Shown here piece after piece: positions 18,336-26,749 of a DNA stretch of 64,000 bases. The DNA comes from CAZMNY01 sp964567745. GTDB taxonomy: Bacteria; Planctomycetota; Planctomycetia; Pirellulales; Pirellulaceae. Made by a program: the position numbers and the translations under genes. Below the pieces are notes generated by a model. That model worked only from the letters and a program-made list of their open reading frames with translations. It made no database searches and had not been told where the DNA came from. The stretch lies in assembly GCA_964567745.1 (NCBI GenBank), contig CAZMNY010000012.1, positions 62,001-126,000 on the forward strand. The letters are read 5' to 3'. The stretch's first letter is position 1; each line of letters begins with the position of its first letter.

Positions 18336-19199
18336 CTAGGTCGAGAAAACTTCCAGACGGGAGCCAGCAGGATTAAGACCTACCTGCTCGGCTCGACTTG
18401 AAAGCTCACCAAGCGCCGCTCGGCCGGTCTCCCCCAAATCGATGGTCCACTTGTTCACGTACAGCTCGACGTGTTGCAGCAACACATCGTCATCGAATTC
18501 CTGGGCGTACTTTCGCATCGTGGGCATCGTTTCGTCACGATTCGCCAGGCCGTATTCCAGCGATTCGTGAATCACTTCCTGAACGGCAGCGATCGTACTC
18601 GTTGGCAATGTACGTTGTGCAACAATGCCTCCCAGCGGAAGCGGCAAATTTGTCTCACTTTCCCACCGCACGCCCAAGTCTTCAATCATGCCTAAACCAT
18701 TCTGTTCCCACGTAAAACGGCCCTCGTGAATGCAAACGCCAAAATCGGCCTCGCCACGTTGCAGCATCGGCATGATCTCAGAGAAGACAACATGACGAAT
18801 CTCGGCCGTGTCCGCATGGAACAACTTGAACAACAAAGTCGCCGTCGTGTGCTCGCCAGGGCAGAGTGTGACTCGCGGCGCGCCGCTGGAGCTGCTCACT
18901 AGCTCAGCCGGAGCGGGTGAGTTCGATACGGCGGAGAGCAACAAAGGCCCGACGCCGAATCCGAGTGCTGAACCGCTCGGCAACACAGTGGTCTTGTCTG
19001 CGAGCAGCGCCGCTGCGTGAAAACTCGTCTTGGCGACATCGAATTCGGCGTTAAAGAGGCGTTCGTTGAGCTGCTGAATGTCGATCAATTCAATTTCAAA
19101 ATCCAAGCCGCGCCAGTCGACGGCGCGAGTCATCAAGCCGTGAAATGCGAACGTATCGTTCGGACAGGTGGAGATTCCCAAGCGAATCCGATTCGTCAT
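18336..19199 (-). CDS. mqnD: 1,4-dihydroxy-6-naphthoate synthase (menaquinone, futalosine route)
   Basis: 287 residues of the periplasmic-binding-protein-like MqnA/MqnD fold. The N-terminal LGISTCPNDTFAFHGLM is the MqnD signature; TSFHAAALL, PGEHTTATLLFKLF and GVCIHEGRFTWEQNGL match the substrate pocket. The enzyme turns cyclic dehypoxanthinyl futalosine into 1,4-dihydroxy-6-naphthoate in the alternative menaquinone pathway. Its ATG overlaps the TGA of the upstream mqnB (ATGA), so the two are translated as a unit. Gene order mqnB-mqnD fits two steps of the pathway that are not adjacent, with MqnC acting in between; mqnA, mqnC and mqnE are not in the window. Confidence 0.92.
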   Translation of the reverse strand: MTNRIRLGISTCPNDTFAFHGLMTRAVDWRGLDFEIELIDIQQLNERLFNAEFDVAKTSFHAAALLADKTTVLPSGSALGFGVGPLLLSAVSNSPAPAELVSSSSGAPRVTLCPGEHTTATLLFKLFHADTAEIRHVVFSEIMPMLQRGEADFGVCIHEGRFTWEQNGLGMIEDLGVRWESETNLPLPLGGIVAQRTLPTSTIAAVQEVIHESLEYGLANRDETMPTMRKYAQEFDDDVLLQHVELYVNKWTIDLGETGRAALGELSSRAEQVGLNPAGSRLEVFST

Positions 19200-19855
19200 T
19201 CCTCTACCCCCGCGCGATCGCTGTCGGCCATCTGTTGAAGAACAAGTTGACCCGCTGAGTCGAGCGCGGACTCGATTTTCCAGTCGGCCTTATCTCGCTG
19301 TCCCGCATAGTTTGAGACCCCGCGAATGATCGCACAGGGGATTCTTTCAAGCCGGCAAGCCAGGGCGACACCGAAGCCCTCCATATCCTCAGCCACCGCA
19401 TGGGGGTGGTTATCTAGTCGCAGGCGAACGTCTTCCATGCAGGACGACGCGGCGCAACTCGTCAGCAATTGATTCGCCTCGGGCAAAGTTGAGTCGATCT
19501 CAATATGGTCGTTGACGATACTCTCGCCGCTCGAGTCTGACCATTGCGGCCAACCCAATTGGTGAGCACTTTGGTGGTCTGCGCCGCTACCGACTCCTAT
19601 CCCGTAAGCGCTGACGGACGAGAAGGACAAGGCTTCGCCGAGCTGCAAATCTTGGCGATAGGCGCCGGCTATGCCGACCAGGCAGGCGCGATCCGGGCCG
19701 TGCTCCGCCAAATAGTGCGATGCGGAAGCCGCGGCCGCAATCGGACCGAATCCACAGAGCTCAACCGGATTGCCGCTCGCAATGAACTTCGCCAGTTGAG
19801 GCTTCAAGTGGCGCGATTCCATCTCCGTCGGTATGAGAATAAGCGTTTTTGGCAT
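19196..19855 (-). CDS. mqnB: Futalosine hydrolase
   Basis: 219 residues of the nucleoside phosphorylase/hydrolase fold. MPKTLILIPTEMESRHL opens with the strand-turn-Glu seen in MTA/SAH nucleosidase relatives. LVGIAGAYRQDLQLGEAL and AEDMEGFGVALACRLERIPCAIIRGVSN are the nucleosidase signature, with the Met-Glu that contacts the ribose and the Arg-Gly-Val-Ser-Asn segment that holds the catalytic residue. It removes hypoxanthine from futalosine in menaquinone synthesis. The start at 19855 is preferred: the open frame continues to 20071 but the extra 72 residues include the terminator hairpin of the next gene. AGGGA lies just upstream. Confidence 0.88.
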   Translation of the reverse strand: MPKTLILIPTEMESRHLKPQLAKFIASGNPVELCGFGPIAAAASASHYLAEHGPDRACLVGIAGAYRQDLQLGEALSFSSVSAYGIGVGSGADHQSAHQLGWPQWSDSSGESIVNDHIEIDSTLPEANQLLTSCAASSCMEDVRLRLDNHPHAVAEDMEGFGVALACRLERIPCAIIRGVSNYAGQRDKADWKIESALDSAGQLVLQQMADSDRAGVEE

Positions 19856-19967
19856 GGGTCCCTTTCGCCATCTCAACCGTGAAGCGTCACTGCTGTTAAC
19901 AGCAGCGGCAAATGCCGTTAGACCGGCGATCAATTGTTCGCTCCGAGCGTATCTTAGATGCGGCCAC

Positions 19968-20004
19968 AAAAAAAGCCCGGCGGACCAACGGCCAACCGGG
20001 CTTT
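19968..20004 (-). terminator. Intrinsic terminator of the metalloprotease gene
   Basis: Read leftward, AAAGCCCGG and CCGGGCTTT form a 9-bp GC-rich stem around a 15-base loop, followed directly by a run of Ts (plus-strand A-run 19968-19974). It sits 24 bases after the stop of the metalloprotease gene and ahead of mqnB, so it separates the two transcripts. Confidence 0.88.
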
Positions 20005-20028
20005 CGAGTCGTTGCTTTTCGCTAGTCG

Positions 20029-22668
20029 CTAGCGAAGAACTCGAATCAGTCCCTGCTGATCCAAATACCAATCGCGGAGAGGCCGCGAAAGTTTGGAATC
20101 GGTAAAGACTTTGAAGTTCTGGATATTTAGCGACGTGTCAACATCAGCCTTGAGCGCTTTGCCGAGGGCGCCTCGCGACTCCTTCGCCCAAGCGGGATAG
20201 GAGCCGACCGCGTCGGCGATGGCTTTTGCTGCGGCTTGTCGCGTGGCCAAATCGTATTTGAAGTCAATCACTTCAACGTACGACTTGTCAACTTTGCCGG
20301 CGATTCTCGCGTCCTTGTTCTTGATATCGCGAGTCATCACGATGACCTTGGCTGCGGCGAGAATATGCTTCTCCATTTTTGCGACGATATCGTCATCCGC
20401 CACATGGCCTTGCACTTTCGCACCAAGATCTCGCTTAGTGCTTGCCCACGCTAGGAATAGCGCTTTGACAAGCTGCTTTTCGAATTCAACGAAGTAGGCA
20501 GCCGATTGCTTCTTGATCAGCTCTTTTTCCTTTTCAGTGAATTCGTGAGTTTCGCCGTCGGCACCAACGAATTTTTTGTAGGCGTCCTTCTCAAGCAACT
20601 CGGCCACTTTGGCCGTCATCTTGGCGGCATCGTACTTCGATGGAGGCACAACGCCTTCTACCTTCAGCTTCAGGTCGAGGACGAGCCCGATCGGTGCAAA
20701 ACCGAATGCAAAACGGTCGATGCCGCCCGCCTTTGTGATCTGCTCGTTGAGCGACTTCCAGTGGGCCGCTTGACGTTCTTCTTCGTTTAGCGATCCGATG
20801 TAGTCGAAGTCTCGCTCGATACGCAGCGAGCGAATTGAACTACTGAACCACGACAGTCCCTTGCGATAATCGCTGACCACTCGAGCGACATCGCCCGCAG
20901 CGCTGAGGCTAACTTGCTCGAGCGGTTTCGCATCGCGTTTGTCGCGGGGAGCTTTGGCCGAGATGTACCGCTCGATAATTCGGACGGGCAAGCCATTGAT
21001 GCCTTTGCCGACATCCGACATCGACGCGAGGATGGGCTCGGCGCCGTAGTCAAACGTCCGCAGATCGCCATAGCTGAATTGATCGTCGTCCGTGCCGAAG
21101 AGCAGCTTTTTGTCGACAGCGGTTGTCTTGCCGAAGTACCCCCATTGGATCGCCGCCTTGTCGTGCGGGAGAGCTTCCTTGGTCGTTCGCATTTTCCAGC
21201 CGTTGAATGCAGCGGCTTGATAATGCGTATATTCCATCACGCTATTCGTTGTGATTCGCCCTTTCATCTCGGGCGCCTTTTCGTCGACAAGGTACTTCTC
21301 AAACCACTCGTCGAGTTCTTTAGGCGAAATATTGCCAGCCAAGCTGCCGGCGAAATTGTGCCGTAGTCCCAAGACATGGCCGACCTCGTGAGCCGTCACG
21401 TTGCGGACGTAATCCTGCGAAGCGCGAAGCATTCCGGCGTCTCCCGCCTTGCCATCGGCCAACATGGCCTCAAGGCCGATGGCCATTTGCGCAGCATACT
21501 CTTCGACGTTGCACTCGCACGATGCCGTGGTTTGGAATAGCGGAAGGCCCAGCAAATGTGAGGTCAACTTCTTCTCGTCGCCGTCCTTCTTGTCGTCCTT
21601 CTTCTCTTCCTCTTTCTTCGCTTCGAGTGCGCGCATCCGGCGAAGAACCAATCGAGCTCGCTGGACGCCGCTAATGGCGAAAACGCTGGTCATGTAAGCT
21701 TGACCGTGCATCGATTGTCCCGTGCGCGGATCGACGAGAACATCAGCATAGGCAAAGCCGGCGGAATCCCAGGGGACCCACTGAACGATATTGTGCTTCG
21801 CGCTCGGAGCGGTGACTCCATCGGGAGCCTTCTCGCATCGCACAACGTCTTTGCCGAAACAAGTGTTCCAGTAAAGGACGCCCTGGCGAATCGATTCGAC
21901 GTACTCAGCAGGCGTGTTTGCGCTGTAGTAAAACACGACAGGCTTCTTGATGTCAAAACGAGCGGTGTGCGAGACGGATCGTCCGCTGGTTAGCTCCAAC
22001 GTCGGGCTGGTTTGAAAGAACCTGAGATAACGCGATGCCGTCGGTTCGTTCGACTTGCTCTTGAACGCGCCGCTCTTATACGGCGAGATGAAGTAGCGAA
22101 TTTCCATGCGTTGTTCGACGTCTTCGCTTCGCGAGCGACTTCGAGCCTGCACGGCCTGACGAATCGAAAGAATGCCGTTTGAATCTTCGACAGAAAAGAC
22201 TCGGGCTTGCGGCACTTCCAAAACTTGAGCTAGCCCTGTGGCGCTAAACCCGCCACTGCTGTACCAACCGCTTGTGAAAACACGGCGCATGCCGGCGTTA
22301 AAATCGATGATGACTTGGTTGTTCTGCTTTTTGATCACGGGGAACGTTGCGAGCAACCGTCGAGCGGGAAGGTCGTCGGTGACCACCAAGCCCGTAGCTG
22401 ATTCATACATGTCGAGCGAATCGTCGAACAACTCGAACGTCACGATGTGGCCGGCGAGCCCTTTGCTCGTCGCCGCTTGGTATTGCGGGATTGACGAAAT
22501 CGACATTAAGTACTCTTTGCCAATCGCGGCCAGCGGGACCGCAATCTTCCCGCCACCGGCAGGTGTCAGTTTTGGCCCCGGCTTAATTTTGGGGCCTTGT
22601 GCTTCCGCCTGAGCTGCAAACAGCCCAATAAGCATCGCCAATATGGTTGCGTATAAAACTCGAGGCAT
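20029..22668 (-). CDS. Exported zinc metalloprotease (DUF4953/DUF5117-like)
   Basis: 879 residues with a Sec signal (LYATILAMLIGLFAAQAEAQ). The metzincin-like site HEVGHVLGLRH lies at residues 427-437, with HExxHxxGxxH giving three zinc-binding His. Upstream domains with KEYLMSISS, KKPVVFYYSANTPAEYVESIRQGVLYWN and VQWVPWDSAGFAYADVLVDPRTGQ match the DUF5117-DUF4953 family of large secreted proteases. A Lys/Glu/Asp-rich insert around residues 350-367 (KKEEEKKDDKKDGDEKK) is odd and probably a flexible linker. The gene ends at a strong terminator. It is divergent from the zinc-ribbon SDR gene. The substrate is unknown. Confidence 0.88.
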   Translation of the reverse strand: MPRVLYATILAMLIGLFAAQAEAQGPKIKPGPKLTPAGGGKIAVPLAAIGKEYLMSISSIPQYQAATSKGLAGHIVTFELFDDSLDMYESATGLVVTDDLPARRLLATFPVIKKQNNQVIIDFNAGMRRVFTSGWYSSGGFSATGLAQVLEVPQARVFSVEDSNGILSIRQAVQARSRSRSEDVEQRMEIRYFISPYKSGAFKSKSNEPTASRYLRFFQTSPTLELTSGRSVSHTARFDIKKPVVFYYSANTPAEYVESIRQGVLYWNTCFGKDVVRCEKAPDGVTAPSAKHNIVQWVPWDSAGFAYADVLVDPRTGQSMHGQAYMTSVFAISGVQRARLVLRRMRALEAKKEEEKKDDKKDGDEKKLTSHLLGLPLFQTTASCECNVEEYAAQMAIGLEAMLADGKAGDAGMLRASQDYVRNVTAHEVGHVLGLRHNFAGSLAGNISPKELDEWFEKYLVDEKAPEMKGRITTNSVMEYTHYQAAAFNGWKMRTTKEALPHDKAAIQWGYFGKTTAVDKKLLFGTDDDQFSYGDLRTFDYGAEPILASMSDVGKGINGLPVRIIERYISAKAPRDKRDAKPLEQVSLSAAGDVARVVSDYRKGLSWFSSSIRSLRIERDFDYIGSLNEEERQAAHWKSLNEQITKAGGIDRFAFGFAPIGLVLDLKLKVEGVVPPSKYDAAKMTAKVAELLEKDAYKKFVGADGETHEFTEKEKELIKKQSAAYFVEFEKQLVKALFLAWASTKRDLGAKVQGHVADDDIVAKMEKHILAAAKVIVMTRDIKNKDARIAGKVDKSYVEVIDFKYDLATRQAAAKAIADAVGSYPAWAKESRGALGKALKADVDTSLNIQNFKVFTDSKLSRPLRDWYLDQQGLIRVLR

Positions 22669-23166
22669 GGCGTGTTCCAGAATGAAAGTTCAAAGGTGTA
22701 AAATCGAAGTTGTCGTCTGGCATCAAAGGGCCGCGTCGCTTTTCACCAGGTTGTCAAATTGGCGTTGAAGGGTCGAAGCGCGGACCGCGTCGACTCCGGT
22801 CGTGCTGTTAAAAACCCCATCGAGACCAGGAAGTATCTCCAGCGGTCTTGTGGTCGGCTGGCAAGAAGGGCGGGCGAGGTTTTCAGCAAATCGTCCCGGC
22901 CTTATCCGTCCAGTATAAACCGGCCAAATGGCGGATCCTAGACTTTGCTCCCACACAAAAACCGGCCATTTCGGCATGAAATTGCCCCATTGCGATTCTG
23001 CCGTTCGCCCCCAGCCCCCCAGGCGACGGAATTCCGGCGGTTGTGATATAACTCCACTCTCGTTCACGCCATCGCCGCACCGAGCATTTTTAGCTCGGGC
23101 CGATCATCGGAATTTTGCACGAATCGTCGACGTGCGGAGTCCCAGTCCTGCCGTTTTGGAGTCTAT
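22669..23166. other. Divergent intergenic region
   Basis: About 500 bases between the metalloprotease (leftward) and SDR (rightward) genes. A minus-strand frame of 114 codons (22723-23067) has no recognisable features, no good ribosome site and an unusual amino acid mix, so I do not call it. Runs of C (CCCCCAGCCCCCC near 23011-23024) are present. Promoters for both genes must be here but I cannot place them. Confidence 0.35.
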
Positions 23167-24867
23167 GTGTCCGACCAATTCAATTCGCCGGAAGCCGTCG
23201 TTCCCCCGTCGGACAACGATTCAACCAGCCAGCCTTGCGACCAACGCGGGCAAGGCGATGAAGGGAATTCGGCTCGACAGGTTTCTGAGAGCGACGGTAC
23301 GGCCGACACCCTTTCCATGAAGACTCCAATTCGGTCGGAAGAGTTGCTCGAGACACTGAGCGTGCTCGAGCGAGTCGTCGAGGACCGTGGACTGTTGGTG
23401 CAATTGTCTCGAGAGGAGCGAACGCGTCTGCTCCGCGCAGCTGGAAAGGTTGCCCACGCGTCGCGAGTGGCGCGGCGCCGATTCACTCGGGCGGCACGCG
23501 ATGTCCGTCGCGACGCGGTTGCTCAAGACAAAGCGGAAGACGAAAAACTGTTGGCGAAAACCGGTATGCGCCAGCAAAACAGTGTTCGGTTTACTAAAGC
23601 CATTTCGCCGCCGCGGCCGCTCGAGCCGCAACTACCTCCCGAAGCGTCCACCGGCAGCGACCGATTTCGCGGCAAGCTCAAAATCGCTCGCAACTGCTAC
23701 ACCTGCAAACGCGATTACGATCTGCTGCATTTCTTCTACGACTCACTCTGCCCCGACTGCGCCGAATTCAACTGGGCTAAGCGCGAGCAGTCCGCCGATC
23801 TGCGCGGCCGCTATGCACTGCTGACTGGCGGACGAGTGAAGATCGGATTCTTTGCGGCGTTGAAGTTATTGAGAGCCGGCGCCAATGTCATCGTCACAAC
23901 TCGATTCCCTCGCGACGCGGCCGGACGATTCGCCGCGGAAGAGGACAGCGCCGACTGGATCGATCGACTGCAACTTCATGGACTCGATCTTCGCTACGCG
24001 CCAAGCATCGAAGCCTTCGCGTCATTCCTCTGCGACTCACTGCCTCGACTCGACTTCATCCTGAACAACGCCTGCCAAACTGTTCGGCGACCTCCGGCAT
24101 TCTATCAGCACCTAATAGAGGCGGAAAACGCGCCGCTAAAGAATCTGTCAACAACGGAACTGAAGACGCTCGAGTCCCATCAAGCTCTTGCGGCAAACGA
24201 ACAGGCGGTGGCGACGACCGACCGCGAACAGCCCACCATTATTAACTCCACGCTCGACGGAATCAGACGCTCAGCCAAGATGAGCCAAGTGCCATTGGCA
24301 CCCGGCGATGCTCAGGTGCCCAAGGAGCTGTTTCCGAGCGGCCAATACGACGAAGACCTACAGCAAGTCGACTTGCGCACTGTCAACAGTTGGAGACTCA
24401 AACTGGCCGAGGTCCCAACAGTCGAGTTGCTTGAGGTTCACTTGGTCAACGCGGTTGCCCCATTCATCTTGAATTCGAAACTGAAGCCGCTGATGGAGCG
24501 AGTGCCGACGCACGACAAGCACATTGTCAATGTGTCCGCAATGGAGGGCGTGTTTTATCGAGCCTTCAAACGCGACATGCACCCGCATACGAACATGGCG
24601 AAAGCCGCGCTCAACATGATGACGCGAACTTCAGCCCAGGATTATGTCAAAGTCGGCATCCACATGAATAGCGTTGATACGGGTTGGATCACGGATGAAG
24701 ATCCCGCGGGAATCGCACAACGAAAACAAGAGGAGCTTGGATTTCGAACTCCGCTCGATCATGTCGACGCCGCCGCTCGAATTTGCGACCCAATCTTTTC
24801 AGGCATGAATACCGGCGAGCACATCTGGGGCAAATTCCTGAAGGACTATCTCGTATCCAATTGGTAA
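23167..24867 (+). CDS. Atypical short-chain dehydrogenase with N-terminal extension and zinc ribbon
   Basis: 566 residues from a GTG with GGAG 5 bases upstream. Residues 1-165 are charged, partly helical and probably partly disordered. C177/C180 and C195/C198 (CYTC, CPDC) form a zinc ribbon just before the Rossmann domain. The domain has TGGRVKIG (220-227, dinucleotide binding), NNACQT (300-305) and the catalytic-Ser region NVSAMEG. The usual YxxxK site reads TNMAK (475-479), so the Tyr is replaced by Thr. An insert at about residues 305-405 separates the NNAC strand from the rest. Similar large SDRs occur in fungi and plants, by memory. The Ycf48-like gene follows after 10 bases, so they form an operon. 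Redox activity is uncertain. Confidence 0.75.
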   Translation: MSDQFNSPEAVVPPSDNDSTSQPCDQRGQGDEGNSARQVSESDGTADTLSMKTPIRSEELLETLSVLERVVEDRGLLVQLSREERTRLLRAAGKVAHASRVARRRFTRAARDVRRDAVAQDKAEDEKLLAKTGMRQQNSVRFTKAISPPRPLEPQLPPEASTGSDRFRGKLKIARNCYTCKRDYDLLHFFYDSLCPDCAEFNWAKREQSADLRGRYALLTGGRVKIGFFAALKLLRAGANVIVTTRFPRDAAGRFAAEEDSADWIDRLQLHGLDLRYAPSIEAFASFLCDSLPRLDFILNNACQTVRRPPAFYQHLIEAENAPLKNLSTTELKTLESHQALAANEQAVATTDREQPTIINSTLDGIRRSAKMSQVPLAPGDAQVPKELFPSGQYDEDLQQVDLRTVNSWRLKLAEVPTVELLEVHLVNAVAPFILNSKLKPLMERVPTHDKHIVNVSAMEGVFYRAFKRDMHPHTNMAKAALNMMTRTSAQDYVKVGIHMNSVDTGWITDEDPAGIAQRKQEELGFRTPLDHVDAAARICDPIFSGMNTGEHIWGKFLKDYLVSNW

Positions 24868-24877
24868 GGAGCGGACG

Positions 24878-26284
24878 ATGGTGGTGAGCGACCGAATGCG
24901 GCCTCCGAAACTTGGCGTACGAGATAATTTCAAACTCACTCACGGCGGAAGATTCGGCGCGGCCGCCTTAATTTTCACAGCACTGGCTGGACTGTTCAGC
25001 ACTCCGCATTGCGAAGCGGCAAAACCGGCGCCCGGCGCTTTGGTAGCTCGCGACGTTGTTGTGAAAGCGAGCTTGCGCGGCGTGTCGGTCTTCGATGCGA
25101 AGACCATTTGGGCAAGCGGCGCGAAGGGAACGATATTGCGTTCGGTCGACGCGGGGCGGTCCTTTCAAGTCTTGAAGTCGCCAGCCGGAAAAGAGGTCGA
25201 CTATCGAGACGTGCACGCCTTTAGCTCGCAACGCGCCAGCTTGCTCACTGCTGGACAACCCGTGCGGATGTACCACACCGACGATGGCGGCGAGACTTGG
25301 TCGCTTGCCTACGAATGCAAGCAGTCGGGCGCGTTCCTCAATGCCATGGACTTTTGGGACGACCGCAACGGAATCGCTTTCAGCGATGCGATCGACGGAC
25401 GACTCCTGATCATTCGCACTCGCGACGGCGGGAGAACTTGGTCTGAAAACCCCGTCGGCGAACGGCCTAAGATCGACGACGCCGAACATGGGTATGCAGC
25501 GAGCGGCTCCTGTCTGGCCGTGGGCAAGGAGGGCCGAGTCTGGATCGGATTGGGCGGTGCCCCCAAAGGATCTCGGCACGCGCGCGTGCTGCACTCGATT
25601 GACTACGGTAAGCATTGGCAACCGAGCAACAGCTGCCTCGTCGGTTCCGAATCGGCCGGCATCTTCTCGCTAGTGAACGTTGCGCGAACCTTGGTTGCCG
25701 TCGGAGGCGACTACAAGAAAGAAGACTCCGCGTCGAGCGTGCTCGCCTTGTCAAACGATCTTGGCCACAGCTGGGCGACGCCCAAAGAGCACGGTCTTCG
25801 CGGGTATCGGAGCAGCGTCGCGAATGCTCGGCTGCGAAAACATTTGCTCGTCGCAGTCGGGCCTAGCGGCGCCGACTATTCTGAGAACGCCGGTGTGAGC
25901 TGGCGGGCGCTTGGCGGCAACGGATACCACGCCGTCGACTTTTCCCGAGACGGCGCGAGTGGCTGGGCGGTAGGCGCCGACGGCCGTATGGCGGAATGGC
26001 AATGGGCGCGCGAACGAATTGACCATGACTTGAACCAGAAGGTCACGATTGAATTCGATGAGACCACGCTCTCGGAGGCTATCGACCAACTCGTTCACAA
26101 GAGCGGTGTCCCGATAGTCATCGATTCGGACCTCGTAGACGACAATCCCTCCATGACGGGCCCGTTTGTTTCGGAGAAATTCAACGACGCCCCGCTGAAC
26201 GAGGTTCTCCGGAAGGTAACCGCCGGGGTCGGATTCACCTTTGCGATCATGGACGGCGTCGTGGTTATTATCCGCTCGAACTAA
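24878..26284 (+). CDS. Exported Ycf48-like beta-propeller fused to an STN-like domain
   Basis: 468 residues. A hydrophobic stretch at residues 27-44 (GAAALIFTALAGLFSTPH) looks like a signal sequence or membrane anchor. Residues about 50-385 carry BNR/Ycf48-type repeats (RSVDAGRSFQ, HTDDGGETWS, RTRDGGRTWS, HSIDYGKHWQ, LSNDLGHSWA, YSENAGVSWR). Residues about 391-468 (VTIEFDETTLSEAIDQLVHKSG..., ending VVVIIRSN) look like an STN or secretin N1-like domain, as found in secretins and TonB receptors. AAGGAG lies 6 bases before the ATG and the gene follows the SDR gene by 10 bases. The role is unknown: Ycf48 helps assemble photosystem II, which is not expected here, so a different assembly or sensing task is likely. 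Confidence 0.75.
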   Translation: MVVSDRMRPPKLGVRDNFKLTHGGRFGAAALIFTALAGLFSTPHCEAAKPAPGALVARDVVVKASLRGVSVFDAKTIWASGAKGTILRSVDAGRSFQVLKSPAGKEVDYRDVHAFSSQRASLLTAGQPVRMYHTDDGGETWSLAYECKQSGAFLNAMDFWDDRNGIAFSDAIDGRLLIIRTRDGGRTWSENPVGERPKIDDAEHGYAASGSCLAVGKEGRVWIGLGGAPKGSRHARVLHSIDYGKHWQPSNSCLVGSESAGIFSLVNVARTLVAVGGDYKKEDSASSVLALSNDLGHSWATPKEHGLRGYRSSVANARLRKHLLVAVGPSGADYSENAGVSWRALGGNGYHAVDFSRDGASGWAVGADGRMAEWQWARERIDHDLNQKVTIEFDETTLSEAIDQLVHKSGVPIVIDSDLVDDNPSMTGPFVSEKFNDAPLNEVLRKVTAGVGFTFAIMDGVVVIIRSN

Positions 26285-26749
26285 ACCGGCATAGGATCAG
26301 AACGCTCAGCGGCAGCAGATTGGCTGAGGCCAGCCAACCGATAAACAGTTGCCATCGGAACTTCGATTCACGCGACAGTTCATCGATCCGCAAAAGTACG
26401 GGCGCATCGAGATTCGTCTCGATAGTTTGGCATTTCCGAGCGGACAATCGCCGACGATGGGATCACAAAATGGCGTTGCTGCGAAGTCCACGCAGGATTC
26501 GAGCTCACGACCGGTACAAAGCGGGAACCAGCCTCGGCCGCAGCCATACGTTCGTGGGTCGGGTAACTGCCGCGGGGAAGAACGCGGAAAGACGGGCGGC
26601 GCGCTGTTGTCGCTTCGCTAATCGGAGTGCAGGCAAAGACAACGTCGGCGACGGCCAACCATTTAGGAGCAAGGCCACTGCAGATGGAAGCCCCAGCCAC
26701 GGGCCTTGAGGCGACCCTGCGCTAGTCGTTACACATCGCGACCAGATTC
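26285..26749. other. Convergent intergenic region without a clear gene
   Basis: These 465 bases lie between the stops of the Ycf48-like gene and the DEAD-box helicase, where long gaps are not expected. Frames of 90-129 codons exist on both strands but overlap one another and show no domain, no signal and no ribosome site. A T-arm-like sequence near 26494-26512 on the minus strand does not extend to a tRNA. It could be decayed coding sequence or an unrecognised RNA. Confidence 0.35.

Noticed and set aside
22723..23067. Open frame of 114 codons on the minus strand in the divergent region
   Set aside because: No domain or signal, and it overlaps the expected promoter area of two genes.
26490..26520. 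tRNA-like T-arm on the minus strand (GAGCTCGAATCC)
   Set aside because: The T-stem pairs poorly and no matching 5' acceptor, D-arm or anticodon arm is found upstream.
26320..26709. Open frame of 129 codons on the plus strand in the convergent gap
   Set aside because: Arg/Ser-rich chance-like composition and other frames overlap it equally well.
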